A DNA stretch of 42,041 nucleotides from Desulfobacteraceae bacterium. GTDB taxonomy: Bacteria; Desulfobacterota; Desulfobacteria; Desulfobacterales; SURF-7. Location: contig QZKS01000043.1 in the NCBI GenBank assembly GCA_003599865.1, positions 1-42,041 on the forward strand, read 5' to 3'. This document shows positions 34,501 through 42,041 of the stretch, piece after piece. The translations under genes were made by a program, and so were the position numbers. Within the stretch, counting starts at the first letter, position 1. Every line of letters begins with the position of its first letter. Below the pieces are notes generated by a model. It had not been told where the DNA came from, made no database searches, and saw only the letters and a program-made list of their open reading frames with translations.

Positions 34501-37500
34501 GGGGGGCAATGTTCGTCACCTCGCCGTAATAGGAGGTCTCGATCAGGGTGATCTCACGAGACCCGACAAGGCCGTTCATGGTGACCTGACCGGTCTGACC
34601 GAGTTTGTAATGGATATTGTTGATCGCCAGTACGATATCGACGTTGTCCGGCGCATTGACCGGCACGGTCATCTCCATCAGATCGGAGGTAAAGGTCTCG
34701 CCTGCCGGTATTCTGGCAACCGTATATCCGTTGGACAGGCCGATCACATAATCACCGATGGTCTGCTTGAAGGCCTTGGTGCTCAGGGTGTTGCCGTCTT
34801 TATCCTTCAGGTAGCAATAGACCTTGTTGGAAGCCGACTTGTTGGAGTTGGTTGCCGTGATGATCTCGATCTCTTCTTCACCGGTGTTTTTCAGGGTAAA
34901 ACCAACCTTGCCGGTGGCACCGCGGGTAAACTCTTCATTCAGGATCTGGAGGATCAGCATGCCGTCATCCACTTCAATATAGGAGGAACGGATGATTTTC
35001 ACCAGCTCGCCGCCATTGGGCGTGATCTCAAGGGTGGCAGTCAGGTCCGCCACATCCGGCAGGTCGCTGTATCCGCCCACGACCACGGGAACGGTCAGGT
35101 TTTGATTGGCATTGATGCTGAAGGTTTCTGATGTGTGATTTTTTCCGTCAATATTAATTTTTAAAGCCGCATTGCTGACGGCCTGTCCGGAGTGGTTTTC
35201 CACCTGGAACAAAAGCCGGTTCATGATGCCCCGTTTGAGACGGGCATCTTCCGACAGGCTGACGCTCATTTTCGGCAGGGTCAGGCTGCGCGGCAGGCTG
35301 TTGTTATTGTCATTGACGGCCACCAGGGTATAGGTCCGCGTATCGCCGCTGTAACCGATATCGGAATAGGTCCGGGTGGTGAGGAGACCGGAGTTGAGAT
35401 TCACACCCTGGTCGGCAGTTCCCAGATACAGGTTGTATCCATCGATGCTTGCCGATTCCGGATGGGTCCAGGTGATGACCGGCAAATTGTAATCCTGCTG
35501 AACAATGGTGATGGCCGATACCGGCAGCAGGGCAAAATCCAGATAGGCCGGCGTGCAGGGGGCGGACTCGTTGCCGATTTCATCCAGGGCGGTGATCATG
35601 TACCAGTGCGCGGATGCGGACGGAGCAAAATCAATCCATGAGGTCTGGGCAAAACCATCCTGGATCAGGTGGGCCTGATCGATGGATATGGTTTCTGAGC
35701 CGGCACGATAGAAGGCATAGGTCACATTGCCGTCCACCGATGCGGTCCACTGGGCGCGGATACCCTGGGGAATCAGGTCCAGCAGCAGGGCCGTGGGCGG
35801 TGCCGGCGGGGTGGCATCGGCGATGGCAATCCGGGACTCGCTCAGGCCGCTTAAGGATTCTTCGCCGTTTTCACTCCGAATGCTGGCCACGGCATAGGTG
35901 TAGGCACCGTCTTCCGGGGTCTGATCCGTATAGGTCAGTCCGGTATCGATGCGGGCATGTTCCGTAAGCTGGACTTCGCCCGGTGCTTTGCGGAACAGCT
36001 GGTATCCAATGGCATTTTCAACAGCATTCCAGGACAGCAGAATCTTTCCTCCGGGAAGCGGTTCGGCTGTCAGGCCGGTGGGGGCATTCAGGGGCGGGAG
36101 GTCTCCCTGGTAAATCTGGAACACGGTGTTGGCATTGATGGTGTGACTGACATTATCCAGGCTGTCCCTTGCGGTAAAGGTAAACTCAAGGGATTCCGGG
36201 GTTGAACCGGCAGTTGACGGCAGGGTAAAGCTTCCCTGCCAGGTCTCTTTATCCCCGGACTGGGTTTCTATAGCAGTCATTGGGATCGCAGTTGTTGCGC
36301 CGGTAACCGTATAGGAAAGCTCGGCCTGGGTACCTGCTTTTACTTTTTCCGAAAGCCCGATGGTCACCTGAACCTCTGCCGGTGACTGGCTGTTGTTCTT
36401 GATGGGAGATATCGGGAACACGATCAGGCGATTCACTGCCGGGCCGTCCGTATCGATCAGGATGCTCGCTCCGGCATCGATCTCCGTTCCCCGGTTGCCG
36501 GCGATATCACGGCCCGAGAAGACAGCATAGGCCGTGGTGGAAGGCGTTGATTCCGTGATGGTGAAAAATCCGGTGTAGGTCAGGTCTGTGTTTTTTGTCA
36601 GATTAATGGAAATAGGCACTCCCCCGTCCGGCGTGATGCTGAAAAAAGGAGTTGCCTGGAGCGGTTCGTTTACCGCCAGGACGATATCCACGCGTCCGGG
36701 TGCCATGGCTCCGGACACCGGGTCCACATTGCCCTGGGGCATATATTGAATGGATACGGCACGGGGGCCGGTGCTGTCGGATTTTGCGGATATCTCCGGG
36801 GACAGGTCGCTCTGGTTCTGGGCCTGGTTGACGGCAGCCACCCGGTAATACCAAAGGCCATCGGTTGCCGGCATGTCATTATATAATGTACCGGTGATCA
36901 GGTTTGTGTTGACCTTTGTTGCACCCGCCGGGCTGGTAAAGCTTTGTGCGGCCCGGTACAGGTTGTATCCGGCAATCCCTTGGCTTGCCGATGCCAGCCA
37001 GGTCAGCCTGATTATCCCGCCCTCCCGGGTTTCTGCCGAAAGGGAAGCCGGCGCTGCGGGGAACGTTGTGTCCAGGGTCACGACCACAGGTGCGCTGAGC
37101 GGTCCGGTGCCGGATGCATTGGCGGCGGATGCCTGGATGGAATTCTGACCTTCGGCAAGGGTCAGGGTAAAGGAAAAGCCGCCCTGGGCAGTTGCGGTGG
37201 TTTGATCCCCTGTGGCCTGGCTGTTGATATAAAAGGCAATCGTTGTATTTTTTTCTGCCGTGCCGGTCACATAGACTTTGTTCCAATTGGTGGTCAATCC
37301 GGTGGCCGGTTGCGTAATCACCGGCGCATTTGGTACGGCAAGGGCGATGGTAATGGAAAAAGAGACGGTTGTGCTGTTTGTCAGGGTATCGTAGGCGACG
37401 ATATCGAGGGTGTAGGAACCGTTGGGGTAATTGCTAATATCCAGCAGACAGGAGTATTCCGGGCCGCTGTAATCGGTTTGAATCCGTGTTCCGTTCATGA

Positions 37501-40500
37501 AGAATTCAACACGGCTCACCCCTGCTTCATCCGCTGCATTTAAGGTGATGGTCCCGGATTTTTCAAGGGTATATCCACTGACCAGCGGGATGGTTCCGAT
37601 CTTCAGGTTGGTGATGGAAGGACCCTGGGAATCGGACAAGGGTGTTGCTGAAATGGTTGTGACGGTTTTATCTTCCCCATTGGAAAGGTTTACGGTCGTA
37701 ACGGCAAAATAATATGGCAGGCCGTTTGTCAGCCCTGCCACCTGGGCCGTGGTACTGGTGGTGGTCAGTGCGGGGGTTCCGGATGCGGTCGTGAAATCGG
37801 CGTCACTTTTGTAAACCGCATAGTGCTTGACATATCCGGCCGGAGAAACAGGATTCCAGGTCAGGTTCACTTTGCCATTGAATGGCACGGCTGAGAGACC
37901 GGTTGGGTTGCTCAATTGTGTATAACCGGTGATGCTGATACCGGCGGACTCGTTGGCAGGGGTTTCCATATCATAGCTGTAAACCTTGAACAGATATGCC
38001 GTTGCCGAAGGAAGTCCTGTCTTGGTAAAGGTGGTGGCAAGGGTTGAGCCTTCCAGACGAATACACTCTTCCTGGGCAAAACAGACCCGGTATCCTTTCA
38101 GATCGGCTGAGGTGCCGGGGTCCCAGGTAAAGGTCAGGCCGTTATGGATTACCTGAACGGAAAGATTCCGGGCATCGGCCGGTGGCTGAATATCAACCGG
38201 CGTGCCGGGTACGGATATTACACCGGTATCGAAATTGCCGTGTATATCCCTGGCCGCAACGGCAAAATAATAGCTTGTCCCTTTGGTGAGTCCCTGGGCG
38301 GTATAGGAAAACGTACCTGCCGGAACCGTACCCAGTTCGATGACACCGGCCTCATTGATGGCGGCAAAAGAGGTATCACTTTGAAAAACCGTATAAGATG
38401 CCACATCACCATGGATGGATTCATCATATCCGGACCAGTTCAGGGAAACGGTTGATCCGCTGCCCTGGCCGTTGGTGGTCAGCTGTGTCACCTGGGGCGG
38501 GGCGATATCATCAAATATGATCTCAACTACCACTTCCGGGCTGAAGTTCCCTGCCCTGTCCCTGGCTTTGAAGGTAAAGATATTGGAGCCGCCGGCAAGA
38601 TTTTGCGCTGTATAACTCCAGGTGGTTCCGGCCTCATGACCCTTGATTTCTACATCATTCACCAGAACGGCCGCATAGGGTTCCCGGGTGCCGGTGATCA
38701 GCTGGTTTGGAATATAGGTGGGTGACTCAACCGGATTCACAACCGGTGCCGGCGGTGCAATGGTGTCGACCGTAAATGTATACTGATGCAGCGTGCCCTG
38801 ATTGCCCATGTTGTCCTTGAGTTGCAGGGTAACCGTATAGATTGATTCTGCAAACGGCGTTTCGGGGGTAAACACAAGCTGATTGCCGTTCTGGATTCCC
38901 CAGGAACCTGGAATAATCGTGAAGCTGTTGTTCCGGATAATATGTGTGGTTTTTCCGGGGCAGTTCTGCTCATCCGCAGGACAAAGATTCAGGCCGCTGG
39001 TTGCTTCTGTAAACTCGATGATGACACCGGCCGGCTTGGAATTGAGAATCGCGTTGTTTGCCGGTGTGATCGAGTTGACCACCGGCGCAATGGAATCCAC
39101 AAAAATCTGTATGGTTATCGTTTCACTTTCGTTCCCTGCCTGATCCTGGCATGTAATATTCAATACATTATCACCCTGATTCAGGGTGATGGTCTTGGAC
39201 CAGTCACCGGAACCAATGACCACTTGCCGGACACCGTTAATCCAAACGCTGGTGTTATCTTCGCGCCCACCGGTAAGTGTTACGGATGTAGTACTGGATT
39301 GATTCACCACCGGAAGCGGCTGAAACAGCCCCCCTGTGATGGATGGTGTAGTCGGTTCCTGATTGTCTACCGTAAAATCAAAGCTGTATTCCTTTGTATT
39401 TCCTGCTTCATCTGCTGCTGTAAATGAGACCGTATAGGTACCTTCACTCAGGGGCTGCACATCCGGTGTAAAGGTAAACTGATTATTGGATTCGGTAACG
39501 GAACCGGTAATCTGCTGGTTCAATCCATCCGTGACAACAACACTGCCGGTAACCACACTATCATTTACGGTTCCATACCGATCGGACAAGGTAAACACAA
39601 TCTGGTTCACGAGTTGCATCTCAGATCCATCAGCCGGATTTGTGCTGACCAATTCCGGCGGGGTCATATCAACATACAGGGCAGAAATTTCGCTTACTGA
39701 AAGAGCATAGTTAAAAATTTTAAGCTCATCGATCTGCCCGGTAAAAAAATCAGATGGGTTTGTGTCCCATTCCTGGCCAATGCTGTAATAAACAGCATTG
39801 TTCCATGGGGTTGCGGATTTAGATGAGGATATACGGAGAATATTATCCACATAAATTTTAAAACTTCCGGTTGAATACTGAATCACCGCCAGATGATGCC
39901 ACACGCCGTTATTCCATCCGCTGCCGTATTCATTCCACTCTTCATAAACTGCGTGAAAAACCCCACCATTGTCCCCGGTTCCGACACGGTACAGATTCGT
40001 TTTTCCGGAATTATGTGCGGAAAAAATAATATTGTTCCAATCATCGGATTTGCTGGCAGTTGTCTTGAACCAGCAGGAGATGGTAATATCGTCACCGGTA
40101 CGGATCGCATTCTGTAAGGTATCAACGCCGATCCAGTCTCCGCTTCCGTCAAAATTCATGGCATTGTCAATATACCCTGGAACCGGTTGGGTATTGCCAT
40201 ACAGTACGCCATTATGATTCCCGATTTCATCCACCAAAGTGCTGCCATTAATGTTGTCCATGGTGTAATGGGCAATCATTTGATTGGATGGAACTGCAGA
40301 CACGGTTGTGACATCCAAACGCTCACAACCCGAAATATTTTCACTGGTAACGGCAAAGTACCAGGTTGAACCATTTGTTAAGCCGGACACATTGGCAAAA
40401 CCCTCTTGTACGGTTGCCACCCGCGCCACTCCCTCTTCGTTTATGGAACTGAAAGAGGAATCAACTTTAGCATATACATAATAGTGCTGGGATAAGGGCA

Positions 40501-42041
40501 CACTGTCCCAGGAGAGTGTAACTGCTTTGCTCCGGGGGGATGCAGACAGATTGGCAGGATTTGCGAGCAAGGTACATCCGGTTATAACAGCGCCGGCATC
40601 CTCGTTCCCGGCCAGATCAACTGTTGTTACCCGGATTTCAACCTGTGTACCCGCAGTCAAACCTGTAATTTGATAATTATTGATATCACTCGATATCTCA
40701 TTAAATTCAGATGATCCATTGATATAAACGCGGTAAGAAGCCAAATCCCCTGTGGAATTCAAGGAATGTTCCCAGGCAATATCCAGGCTGGTATCCTGAC
40801 ATGCGGAAACACGCAGTTGGGTCACCGCCTCCGGAGGAAGATTATCCTGAACCGTGGTGAAGGATGTTTCATCCGAATAGGCTGACCAGCTTCCCCGGCT
40901 GTCCTTGTAACGGACATGCCAATAGTAAGTTGTAGACCAGGCCAGACTTCCCAAGGGAATGGTTATCTGGGTTAAATTTGCCGTATTTTCATTGCTGTCA
41001 AAAACCGGTTCCGTATAACCGCCCGATGCGGCACGGATCTGCCATTGCGAAGCTGCATGGGTGTCGGAATCAGAGTCAGAAAATTCTGAAGCACCAAGAA
41101 CGGCTGCCGTGTTTACAGACAGAGCCCCGTTAACCGGAAGCTGATTCTGTGGTTGCGTTGGAAGTGTATTTTCAAACGTCACTTTGATCGTATCGGCCGG
41201 GCTGACATTGGATGCCCCATCTATCGCGGTTACCGTGAATATATTCTCACCGATGGCAAGCACGCCAGTATAAGACCATGTTGTCGCACCTGGTGTGTAG
41301 GTCACGCCTGTTGCCGTTCCGTTAACCAATATCTGAACGGTATCCGCGGTACAGGTGCCCGCAAACACAACTTGTGAATTCTGGGTGGTGAAATCACCGC
41401 CCGTATTGGTTGTAATAATAGGAGCCCCGGCAGGTGTGGTATCCAGAATAATCTGAATGGAGGTTACACCGCTCTGAATCCCGAATTCATTCTGCGCATA
41501 CACCGCAAACGTATTGATTCCCTCTGTCAGGGTTACGGGATAATTCCAGGTTGTATCCCCGGCAGTATAACTCACGCCATCGGTTGTATTGTTGACAAAA
41601 ATCAGATTCGTACTGTTCTGGCAGGTACCGGCCAAAATCAATTCCGGAATGGCGGTGGTGAAATTTTTACCATTATTATTGGTAATGAACGTATTGGCTA
41701 TTTCAGGAATGTAGATTGTGCTGGCTCCGCCGTCGTTTTTGCCGTCTCCGCCGTTGACCCTGATATTGGCCATGTTGAAACTATCCGAAGGCCGGACATT
41801 GTAATAGTATAAGGCGATTCTGCCGCCGGCGCCACCGCCTGCATTAGTTATATTTCCGCCATTACCACCGTTTGCTGTTATCGAACCAGTGCCGGTAAGC
41901 GTTCCAATTGTCAGATGAATAAATCCTCCGGAACCGCCACCACCTGAATAACTACCGCTTATACTGCCATTATTCCCATTAGCCCGGATGGCACCATCAT
42001 TATTCAGTGTCCCCCCAACAGCCAGTTTGATTCCTCCACCA
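28562..42041 (-). CDS. Giant RHS/YD-repeat polymorphic toxin (N-terminus outside window)
   Basis: At least 4,492 codons, open to the right edge; ATG 41773 is internal because the frame continues another 89 codons upstream. Order, counting from the edge: Gly/Asn-rich beta-helix-like region (about 1-115); tandem Ig-like and fibronectin III domains (about 117-585); LamG/concanavalin-like domain (about 587-792); many more Ig-like/FN3 domains to about 2260; CARDB-like (about 2263-2357); carboxypeptidase-regulatory-like (about 2830-2930); a linker with nine Cys (about 3027-3137); roughly thirty YD repeats forming the RHS shell (about 3170-4235); RHS-associated core ending DPLGL (about 4237-4343); and a 149-residue variable tip. 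RHS shells enclose the C-terminal toxin, which is freed by self-cleavage at the core. The stop overlaps the immunity gene by 20 bases. Confidence 0.93.
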   Translation of the reverse strand, partial: GGGIKLAVGGTLNNDGAIRANGNNGSISGSYSGGGGSGGFIHLTIGTLTGTGSITANGGNGGNITNAGGGAGGRIALYYYNVRPSDSFNMANIRVNGGDGKNDGGASTIYIPEIANTFITNNNGKNFTTAIPELILAGTCQNSTNLIFVNNTTDGVSYTAGDTTWNYPVTLTEGINTFAVYAQNEFGIQSGVTSIQIILDTTPAGAPIITTNTGGDFTTQNSQVVFAGTCTADTVQILVNGTATGVTYTPGATTWSYTGVLAIGENIFTVTAIDGASNVSPADTIKVTFENTLPTQPQNQLPVNGALSVNTAAVLGASEFSDSDSDTHAASQWQIRAASGGYTEPVFDSNENTANLTQITIPLGSLAWSTTYYWHVRYKDSRGSWSAYSDETSFTTVQDNLPPEAVTQLRVSACQDTSLDIAWEHSLNSTGDLASYRVYINGSSEFNEISSDINNYQITGLTAGTQVEIRVTTVDLAGNEDAGAVITGCTLLANPANLSASPRSKAVTLSWDSVPLSQHYYVYAKVDSSFSSINEEGVARVATVQEGFANVSGLTNGSTWYFAVTSENISGCERLDVTTVSAVPSNQMIAHYTMDNINGSTLVDEIGNHNGVLYGNTQPVPGYIDNAMNFDGSGDWIGVDTLQNAIRTGDDITISCWFKTTASKSDDWNNIIFSAHNSGKTNLYRVGTGDNGGVFHAVYEEWNEYGSGWNNGVWHHLAVIQYSTGSFKIYVDNILRISSSKSATPWNNAVYYSIGQEWDTNPSDFFTGQIDELKIFNYALSVSEISALYVDMTPPELVSTNPADGSEMQLVNQIVFTLSDRYGTVNDSVVTGSVVVTDGLNQQITGSVTESNNQFTFTPDVQPLSEGTYTVSFTAADEAGNTKEYSFDFTVDNQEPTTPSITGGLFQPLPVVNQSSTTSVTLTGGREDNTSVWINGVRQVVIGSGDWSKTITLNQGDNVLNITCQDQAGNESETITIQIFVDSIAPVVNSITPANNAILNSKPAGVIIEFTEATSGLNLCPADEQNCPGKTTHIIRNNSFTIIPGSWGIQNGNQLVFTPETPFAESIYTVTLQLKDNMGNQGTLHQYTFTVDTIAPPAPVVNPVESPTYIPNQLITGTREPYAAVLVNDVEIKGHEAGTTWSYTAQNLAGGSNIFTFKARDRAGNFSPEVVVEIIFDDIAPPQVTQLTTNGQGSGSTVSLNWSGYDESIHGDVASYTVFQSDTSFAAINEAGVIELGTVPAGTFSYTAQGLTKGTSYYFAVAARDIHGNFDTGVISVPGTPVDIQPPADARNLSVQVIHNGLTFTWDPGTSADLKGYRVCFAQEECIRLEGSTLATTFTKTGLPSATAYLFKVYSYDMETPANESAGISITGYTQLSNPTGLSAVPFNGKVNLTWNPVSPAGYVKHYAVYKSDADFTTASGTPALTTTSTTAQVAGLTNGLPYYFAVTTVNLSNGEDKTVTTISATPLSDSQGPSITNLKIGTIPLVSGYTLEKSGTITLNAADEAGVSRVEFFMNGTRIQTDYSGPEYSCLLDISNYPNGSYTLDIVAYDTLTNSTTVSFSITIALAVPNAPVITQPATGLTTNWNKVYVTGTAEKNTTIAFYINSQATGDQTTATAQGGFSFTLTLAEGQNSIQASAANASGTGPLSAPVVVTLDTTFPAAPASLSAETREGGIIRLTWLASASQGIAGYNLYRAAQSFTSPAGATKVNTNLITGTLYNDMPATDGLWYYRVAAVNQAQNQSDLSPEISAKSDSTGPRAVSIQYMPQGNVDPVSGAMAPGRVDIVLAVNEPLQATPFFSITPDGGVPISINLTKNTDLTYTGFFTITESTPSTTAYAVFSGRDIAGNRGTEIDAGASILIDTDGPAVNRLIVFPISPIKNNSQSPAEVQVTIGLSEKVKAGTQAELSYTVTGATTAIPMTAIETQSGDKETWQGSFTLPSTAGSTPESLEFTFTARDSLDNVSHTINANTVFQIYQGDLPPLNAPTGLTAEPLPGGKILLSWNAVENAIGYQLFRKAPGEVQLTEHARIDTGLTYTDQTPEDGAYTYAVASIRSENGEESLSGLSESRIAIADATPPAPPTALLLDLIPQGIRAQWTASVDGNVTYAFYRAGSETISIDQAHLIQDGFAQTSWIDFAPSASAHWYMITALDEIGNESAPCTPAYLDFALLPVSAITIVQQDYNLPVITWTHPESASIDGYNLYLGTADQGVNLNSGLLTTRTYSDIGYSGDTRTYTLVAVNDNNNSLPRSLTLPKMSVSLSEDARLKRGIMNRLLFQVENHSGQAVSNAALKINIDGKNHTSETFSINANQNLTVPVVVGGYSDLPDVADLTATLEITPNGGELVKIIRSSYIEVDDGMLILQILNEEFTRGATGKVGFTLKNTGEEEIEIITATNSNKSASNKVYCYLKDKDGNTLSTKAFKQTIGDYVIGLSNGYTVARIPAGETFTSDLMEMTVPVNAPDNVDIVLAINNIHYKLGQTGQVTMNGLVGSREITLIETSYYGEVTNIAPQVSTGNEDIIITGRAIERSTGEPLANVPLNLVITVKGFERKYEVYTDEEGVFTYTFKPLSGEAGSYQVRAVHPDLRDRPVHGTFVISRVSVSPTTVNMNISRNYKKSVNINVGTSQGTSLSNVHLVYNEADQPGGAFPTGVNLTVGSPKNIGSGSSANLPFTIWADNTAANTAKMILRVVSGDGTTEHSRVTINASFSDAKPVLNFTPNSIVTGVAWDDTVTEAVTLKNNGLGDMNNVVLSLHNQDGSQAPSWIYLNSARDQGTIEAGESRKIDIAASPVSSQTPEGNHTFYLKLVSSNYAATKIYISIAVTQSGIGDILFKVSDIYTGTIGANNQPIQGLAGAKIWVQNELVTTETATRTTDTYGEILFADLPSGRYKYRITANNHQEQIGRFWIKPGVTASEDVFLDYNLVTVEWEVTEITIQDKYEITLNTTFETNVPAAVVIASPSSVSLPRMKAGDVYNGEFTLTNHGLIRADNLTIAFPTSDNNFKYEILGGIPAGIAAKARITIPYKITCLVSLEADDEGTGGGCSPYVRCGKIDYDYICANGKQTESQTTYCVTYTPTCSSVSGGTPPTFSTGGGSTTVNDGTSGGSVSNPAPAATPLGGSGLQCYPPPGRKECDLCKVKANAQNQEENTGSSVHTRLREYNRDETDLSVKSSLGSIEVKRFYRNGKWYMGFSNNDWSWPLYAGPDVPLSASFIKFYLNEDPSTDIVTAIIKDGVVYNLPPESFAMVTEYGPGGEVISREYQYVGDRVYRHETYKITGEYHWETKTGIFRNYDTYGRLTAHGNRNGTIANFIYEEGANGRLIGIADAGMLQTVWFEYNTQGLIAATYTDAEHRVEYTYANGLLTMVKDISGYETSYEYDAKGRLKKTVDPEDHERIVSYYDDNGVSSVLDENGKGFYFEYDYNKSRKEYYAGIRSTSGRFKEVWYDEDGDTKKVDINGRTIQKIVKDGRSLIITDEGGNTTREEYDEWDNLTRIVHPDGSVVTNEYERNFNRLEQTTDESGTVTAYAYDNAGNMIQKTEAQDTPDERVTQYTYDTAGHVLTSRRIGNAGTPDAETVMTYDAKGNLTSITDAEGKLTQFTAYDHMGNVLTKIDPRGKTWTYTYDDMGRIKTVTDPSTGVTEFFYDKVGNKIKEIDAEGHEKLFAYDSHDNLIRTTLIMDPAHPESNLVTTFEYNSDNKLVKQTDPEGNRIQYVYDNEGRLLKTIDGSNNEISMEYNDGIGSGCSSCSGGGSSGQVSRTIFPTFEREYSYDIRGRKTAERDILGTDTYTTGFAYDPAGNLLSKTDKENKTTAYDYDELKRLVKVTNQTNQTNETSYTYDNRDNLISLTDAKGQVTRFEYDRNNRLTKEIRPLGEETTYAYDNAGNLIQKIDAKNQKTGYLYDDTGKLTEIRYYAVSTDTAPFKTVTFTYDNAGNLTGYDDGTTSAIYDYDNAYRKLSETVNFGPFTKTNNYTYLKNGLKQTFTGPDNVAYGYLYDANNQLTGVQIPNLGFVTVGAYQWNRPTSITLPGGSTRQYQYDPLMRVKSIVAKDPGQNNLLNYQYAYDKMDNITEKTTEHGNYDYGYDDLYRLITADNPVQDDEAFTYDAVGNRLTSTETTGTWSYNQNNELGGFDDTSYVYDDNGNMVQKTVAGVVTNYVYNTEDRLTEVRDGSGSLISSYYYDPFGRRLWKEVGGTRTYFHYADEGLIGEYDATGVEIKTYGYKPGSTWTTDPLFMKVGGEYYFYHNDHLGTPQKMTGVNGAVVWSAKYESFGKADVDAGSTVVNNLRFPGQYEDAESGLYYNYHRYYDFKTGRYLRADPTGFLGGSNNLYTYVSNMPIRKIDPLGLWEYEAYCRYISGGEGIGGAVLKCHITGPCMRNNKRQVWLTRTILVGFTAGSPGSWTYFSMTLNDGDWSPDPPDGSKLLGYSSIFSAGGAVPSFGGSYSDVRLGSAYYEGTGEQTGVDGSVDQFWGYTTMNPDVPVNNWEEDCCYGEGQK
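28565..29011 (-). other. Variable C-terminal toxin tip of the RHS protein
   Basis: 149 residues after the invariant DPLGL of the RHS core. Gly/Ser/Tyr-rich, with GGEGIGGAVLKCHITGPC early, alternating polar-hydrophobic runs (LTRTILVGFTAG, SWTYFSMTLNDGDW) and repeated GG/GS turns, ending EEDCCYGEGQK. Five Cys are present. The alternation and glycine content suggest beta-strands that might insert in a membrane. No nuclease, deaminase or ADP-ribosyltransferase motif is seen. GC falls from that of the core (about 40% in a sampled line), consistent with an exchanged module. Confidence 0.7.

Noticed and set aside
33773-35131. 452-codon open frame on the plus strand inside the RHS gene
   Set aside because: It is a shadow of the minus-strand RHS gene, with low-complexity glycine/isoleucine/aspartate content and no family pattern. 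The minus frame has clear Ig-like and CARDB domains there.
28562-41773. RHS gene starting at ATG 41773
   Set aside because: The frame remains open another 89 codons to the window edge with continuing Gly-rich repeats, and no Shine-Dalgarno stands before 41773. The gene is 5'-incomplete in this window.

Overview
The window looks chromosomal and most likely comes from a Desulfobacterota (former Deltaproteobacteria) bacterium, probably of the Desulfobacterales. The reasons are the housekeeping order phoH-pgpH-ybeY-pdxJ-nnr-tsaE-lysC, a flgM gene paired with a DVU0524-like protein, many sigma-54 and two-component parts, and moderate GC. This placement is inference from gene content, not a database match. 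No rRNA, tRNA or CRISPR array was recognised.

Region 1 (1-6.3 kb, minus strand, visibly GC-richer) is a regulated potassium-uptake module. An AlgB-like sigma-54 activator gene is followed by a 17-bp dyad, a close match to a -24/-12 promoter, and then a KinB-like sensor kinase, a receiver-TPR protein, two RCK/TrkA-type genes and trkH, which runs off the left edge. The layout suggests an activator controlling the operon next to it.

Region 2 (6.3-14.2 kb, minus) is a tightly packed, overlapping housekeeping operon: phoH, a PgpH-type 7TM-HD phosphodiesterase, ybeY, pdxJ, a bifunctional NAD(P)HX repair enzyme, tsaE and aspartate kinase. Divergent from it are cvpA and mazG (14.5-15.8 kb, plus). 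Region 3 (15.8-19.9 kb, minus) holds a hypothetical gene, flgM with its partner under a candidate FliA promoter, a Nudix hydrolase, class II fructose-bisphosphate aldolase and a small FliL-like lipoprotein. Region 4 (20.3-25.6 kb) has a CoA-transferase/GNAT fusion, a PilZ protein, a lone HPt protein, an exported TPR protein and a zinc-ribbon/HEAGH membrane protein.

Region 5 (25.6-42.0 kb) is a polymorphic-toxin locus. A giant RHS/YD-repeat gene (at least 4,492 codons, start beyond the right edge) ends in a 149-residue variable tip. Its stop codon overlaps an AT-rich gene for a four-helix membrane protein, the likely immunity protein. Further along the same strand lies an orphan RHS core/tip fragment, without a start and cut by an insertion sequence. 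Between the immunity gene and the orphan is a small divergent cassette: a ribbon-helix-helix gene, a primase-like remnant, and a symmetric promoter region with repeats.

The best candidates for something undescribed are the RHS tip/membrane-immunity pair with its orphan-tip scar, and the sigma-54/KinB-AlgB-type control of Trk potassium uptake.
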